A stretch of DNA of 64,000 bases. Origin: Myxococcales bacterium. Lineage in GTDB: Bacteria > Myxococcota_A > Polyangia > Haliangiales > Haliangiaceae. Below are positions 61,370 to 64,000 of the stretch, in pieces (position 1 is the stretch's first letter; each line of letters begins with the position of its first letter). The DNA lies in assembly GCA_947483555.1 (NCBI GenBank), contig CANKMW010000009.1, forward strand, positions 1 through 64,000, in the 5' to 3' direction. The notes under the pieces were generated by a model, which was not told the DNA's origin, did not search any database, and saw nothing but the letters and a program-made list of their open reading frames with translations. Both the position numbers and the translations under genes were made by a program.

Positions 61370-61396
61370 GTAACCGGCGCCGTCGCCGCCGGCACT
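61370..61396. repeat. 27-bp direct repeat flanking the toxin-antitoxin pair, copy 2
   Basis: Partner of 60668-60694 (25 of 27 identical). It lies in the promoter region of the OmpA-family gene and repeats the sequence that starts at the ADP-ribosylglycohydrolase stop codon. Confidence 0.6.
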
Positions 61397-61487
61397 GACC
61401 GAACAGACGCCTCGCGTCGCCGTCGTTCGCCCGTCCGTGTTCTCCGCTGCTCGCCGCCGCCCGTGGCCGAGCGCGAGGAGGTCCCTC

Positions 61488-63152
61488 ATGCGTGCCCGCG
61501 TGCTCGCCGCCGTCTGTCCGTCGCTGCTGCTCGGCCTGCCAGCCGCCGCCACCGCGCAGAGCGGTGGTGACATCGCGCTCGACGGGTTTCGCCCCGCGCT
61601 CGACACCAACGGCTACGTCACCGTCGACGGCGCCGCGCTGACGCCGCCCGGGCAGGTGGCGTTCGGCCTGTACACGACCTGGGCCCACGGGCTGCTCCAG
61701 CTCGACGGCCAGGGCGCTCACTACCGGGTGCGCGACGCCTTCTCGCCGACGCTGGTCGCGGCCGCGGGCGTGCCGCGCCTGCCGCTCGCGCTCGGCCTCA
61801 GCCTGCCGTTCGGCGTGGTCGCGGCCGACCGCGATCCCGACACCGATGGCGGCACGCCGGCCGACCCGGCCGACGATCGACGCTACCGGACCGGCGATCA
61901 GGGACCCGGCGACCTCGGGCTGCACGCCAAGCTCGGGCTCGGCGGTCGCGCCGCGCTGGCGGCGTCGCTGTGGTTGCCCACCGCGACCGACGACGCCTGG
62001 CTCGGCGCCGGCGCCGCCAGCGGTCAGCTGCGCGTGATCGTCGAGGGCCGTCGCGGCCGGTGGCGCGGCGCACTCAACGCCGGCCTGCGCGTGCGTGCCG
62101 GCGGCGCCGCCGAGTACATGGACGCGCCGTCGTCGATGCCCGGCACCGGGATCCGGCTCTCGTTCGGCACCGCGTTGCCGGTCGGCGGCGCGCTCGCCTA
62201 CGCGCTGTCGCCGGGCAAGCTCGACGCGCTGGTCGAGGGCTGGGCGCTGCTGCCGCTCGACCGTGCTGGCTATGCACCGGTCGAGGCGCTGGCTGGCCTC
62301 AAGGTGCAGCTGGCGCCGGCCTCGCACCTGACGATCGGTGGCGGCCTGGGCGTCGGCCCCGACGCCGGCAACCCCGACGCGCGCGCGTTCCTGGCCATCG
62401 TGTTCGAGCCCGGCCAGCCGGTTCGCGCCCCGGTGGTCATGCCCGATCCGCCCGCGCCGCGGCCGGCGTCAGGCCCCGGCGATCGCGACGACGACGGCCT
62501 CATCGATTCGCTCGACGGCTGCCCCGACGATGCCGAGGACTTCGATCGGATCGAGGACGGTGACGGCTGCCCGGAGGACGACGCCGACGGCGACCAGATC
62601 TCCGACCACGCCGACCTGTGCGCCGCCGCCGCCGAGGATCTCGACGGCCTCGACGACGACGACGGCTGCCCCGAGGACGACGCCGACCGCGACCGCATCG
62701 CCGACCGCGACGATCGCTGCCCGACCCGCGCCGAGAACTACAACGGCGTCGTCGACGATGACGGCTGCCCCGATACCGACCTGATCACGTTCACCGATGG
62801 CGGCTTCGAGACCCTCGAGCCGATCCACTTCGAGTTCGATAGCGCCGTCATCAAGGCCGAGTCGTACCCGGTGGTGCGCGCGGTCGCCGCGGCGCTCTCG
62901 ACCCACGCTCACATCCGGCGCATGGAGGTCGGCGGCCACACCGACAGGCGCGGCGCCGCCGCCTACAACCTGCGCCTGTCACGCGCCCGCGCCGCCGCGG
63001 TGAAGGCGTTCCTGGTCGGCGAGGGCATCGATGCCGATCGCCTCGAGTCGGAAGGCTACGGCGAGACCCGCGCCATCGACGACCGCAACGCCGAGTCGGC
63101 GTGGGCCAAGAACCGCCGGGTCGAATTCCTGATCCTCGACCCCAGCCGCTGA
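61488..63152 (+). CDS. OmpA-family protein with TSP3 calcium-binding repeats
   Basis: A 554-residue outer-membrane protein. The signal peptide (VLAAVCPSLLLGLPAAATA) ends near residue 23. A beta-barrel-like domain spans about 25-325. Four or so thrombospondin type-3 repeats (DDGLIDSLDGCPDDAED, DGDGCPEDDADGDQISDHADLC and so on) bind Ca2+ and form a linker. The C-terminal OmpA domain (about 435-550) holds FEFDSAVIK, GGHTDRRG and LSRARAAAVKAFL, which grip peptidoglycan. ATG 61488 has a perfect AGGAGG site 6 bases upstream at 61476-61481, so it is preferred over 61437. Likely an envelope-cell-wall anchor. Confidence 0.9.
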   Translation: MRARVLAAVCPSLLLGLPAAATAQSGGDIALDGFRPALDTNGYVTVDGAALTPPGQVAFGLYTTWAHGLLQLDGQGAHYRVRDAFSPTLVAAAGVPRLPLALGLSLPFGVVAADRDPDTDGGTPADPADDRRYRTGDQGPGDLGLHAKLGLGGRAALAASLWLPTATDDAWLGAGAASGQLRVIVEGRRGRWRGALNAGLRVRAGGAAEYMDAPSSMPGTGIRLSFGTALPVGGALAYALSPGKLDALVEGWALLPLDRAGYAPVEALAGLKVQLAPASHLTIGGGLGVGPDAGNPDARAFLAIVFEPGQPVRAPVVMPDPPAPRPASGPGDRDDDGLIDSLDGCPDDAEDFDRIEDGDGCPEDDADGDQISDHADLCAAAAEDLDGLDDDDGCPEDDADRDRIADRDDRCPTRAENYNGVVDDDGCPDTDLITFTDGGFETLEPIHFEFDSAVIKAESYPVVRAVAAALSTHAHIRRMEVGGHTDRRGAAAYNLRLSRARAAAVKAFLVGEGIDADRLESEGYGETRAIDDRNAESAWAKNRRVEFLILDPSR

Positions 63153-63161
63153 GCCGCCGGA

Positions 63162-64000
63162 CTACGGCGTGCAACGTGACCGCGGCCGCGACGCCAGCAG
63201 CGTCGCCGCGCTGGTGAAGGCCGCGACGTGCGCGGCATCGGCGAAGTAGGCAGCGTTCGACTCCCACATCAACATGCCGCACGCCCCGAGCGCGGTCAGG
63301 GCGTCGGCCGCCGCCTCGACCTGCGGCGGCGTCATGCGGCAGTTGGCGCCGTAGGTGCCGGGCCCGCCGGTCTCGGGCACCGGACACCCGGCGACGCGCG
63401 ATCCGCCGTCGAGGATGTTCATCGAGAACAGCACGCCCACGTGCTGGGTGGCCGCCTGCGCGATGGTCTGGTCGCGATAGGCCGCCGGCAGGTTCGGCCC
63501 CTGGGCGGGAAAGAGATCGTAGCTGAACTGGCGGATGAGCAGATCGAGGCTCTGGTAGCGGTAGGCGGGGTACCAGTCGAGCTGGACCACGGTGGCGGTC
63601 GGCAGCGTCGGGAAGATCGCCTTGACGTAGCCGGACATCGAGTCGATCTCGGCGCCGGTCATCACGCCGCCCCACGAGACGTGGTCCGGCTCGTCCATGA
63701 CCGACGCGGCGACGATGGTGCCGTCGAGCACGCGGGCTGCGACGGCCGCCTTGATGGTGGGCGTGTCGAACGTGCTCTGGCGCTGGTTCCACTTGGCGCG
63801 GTCGAAGGCGCCGGTGGTGATGTAGTTGTCGTGGCTGCCGCCCGTCATCGCCAGCACCACGTGGACGCCGGCGGTATCGGCAGCCTCGAGGCTGGCGACG
63901 ATCGAGCCCGCGTCCATGAAGTTCAGCGTGAGCGAGAACGGTGCCGGTCCGTAGTCCCAGCTGGTGTTGCCCGCATAGAGCGCGAACGGGCCGAACGGAA
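63162..64000 (-). CDS. Secreted TIM-barrel-like protein, partial
   Basis: The gene enters from beyond the window's right end; 279 codons are visible in one open frame to the stop at 63162. Near the visible start it reads YAGNTSWDYGPAPFSLTLNF and VHVVLAMTGGSHDNYI. VMDEPDHVSWGG (about 100 residues in) has an Asp-Glu pair at the end of a strand, as in glycoside-hydrolase-type barrels, and LDWYPAYRYQSLD follows. Cys pairs (GCPVPETG, ANCRM, GACGML, RCTP) suggest disulfides and export. No family is certain; start and signal peptide are outside the window. Confidence 0.65.
   Translation of the reverse strand, partial: PFGPFALYAGNTSWDYGPAPFSLTLNFMDAGSIVASLEAADTAGVHVVLAMTGGSHDNYITTGAFDRAKWNQRQSTFDTPTIKAAVAARVLDGTIVAASVMDEPDHVSWGGVMTGAEIDSMSGYVKAIFPTLPTATVVQLDWYPAYRYQSLDLLIRQFSYDLFPAQGPNLPAAYRDQTIAQAATQHVGVLFSMNILDGGSRVAGCPVPETGGPGTYGANCRMTPPQVEAAADALTALGACGMLMWESNAAYFADAAHVAAFTSAATLLASRPRSRCTP

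Overview
The window is very GC-rich (most third codon positions are G or C), densely coded on both strands, and full of four-base ATGA/GTGA gene overlaps. Its protein families are typical of Myxococcota: Hanks-type kinases, many Asp/Gly-rich lipoproteins, a TSP3-repeat OmpA protein, choice-of-anchor D and IPT/TIG surface proteins, an orphan eCIS-core (DUF4157) protein and AlkC. A Haliangiales/Kofleriaceae-like or Polyangia-like myxobacterium is the best guess. That is inference, because no rRNA or tRNA gene was found.

Layout. 1-495: the tail of an IS630-type transposase and relic DNA. 495-6342: cell-envelope and housekeeping genes (MltD-like transglycosylase, TatA, a YcaQ-type glycosylase, a CorA-like membrane protein). 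6517-12662: a tightly overlapped NAD salvage operon (pncB-prs-nadE-nrtR) facing a PfkB sugar kinase across a palindromic operator. 12659-18040: a membrane GT-C-like protein and surface proteins. 18088-24666: a molybdenum hydroxylase operon (Mo, 2Fe-2S and FAD subunits plus a lipoprotein) behind a formate-dehydrogenase-like MopB oxidoreductase. 24681-24923: a palindromic repeat element. 24874-36625: DUF547 protein, methyltransferase, degenerate aldo/keto reductase, pectinacetylesterase-like lipoprotein, a frameshifted FAD amine oxidase coupled to an acetoacetate-decarboxylase-like protein, a kinase stub fused to TPR repeats, and an intact Ser/Thr kinase.

36668-43968 is the most system-like part. 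On the minus strand lie a zinc-ribbon/SPFH protein, a PurA (adenylosuccinate synthetase) paralogue, a winged-helix gene and a nucleotidyltransferase gene, each overlapping the next by four bases (the last two are broken). Divergent from them are a zinc-ribbon pseudokinase and a vWA/YfaP-like protein. 44053-47063 has a DUF5678-like/retropepsin-like pair, an orphan DNA methyltransferase and a Uma2 nuclease between 70-bp direct repeats. 48358-52271 has another kinase stub, AlkC and the DUF4157 protein with a possible C-terminal cysteine peptidase. 52489-57754 is a three-gene operon of an MrfA-like helicase, a UvrD-like helicase and a predicted PD-(D/E)XK nuclease. 59567-64000 has an mqo stub, an ADP-ribosylglycohydrolase preceded by a second copy of the NAD-type operator, a ParE/Phd toxin-antitoxin pair, an OmpA-family protein and a partial secreted protein.

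Functional links: PncB, Prs and NadE make NAD from nicotinate, the Nudix/winged-helix protein is the likely repressor, and the matching operator before the ADP-ribosylglycohydrolase suggests one NAD/ADP-ribose regulon. Several genes are broken by single-base shifts or internal deletions. Some of the single-base shifts could be assembly errors.
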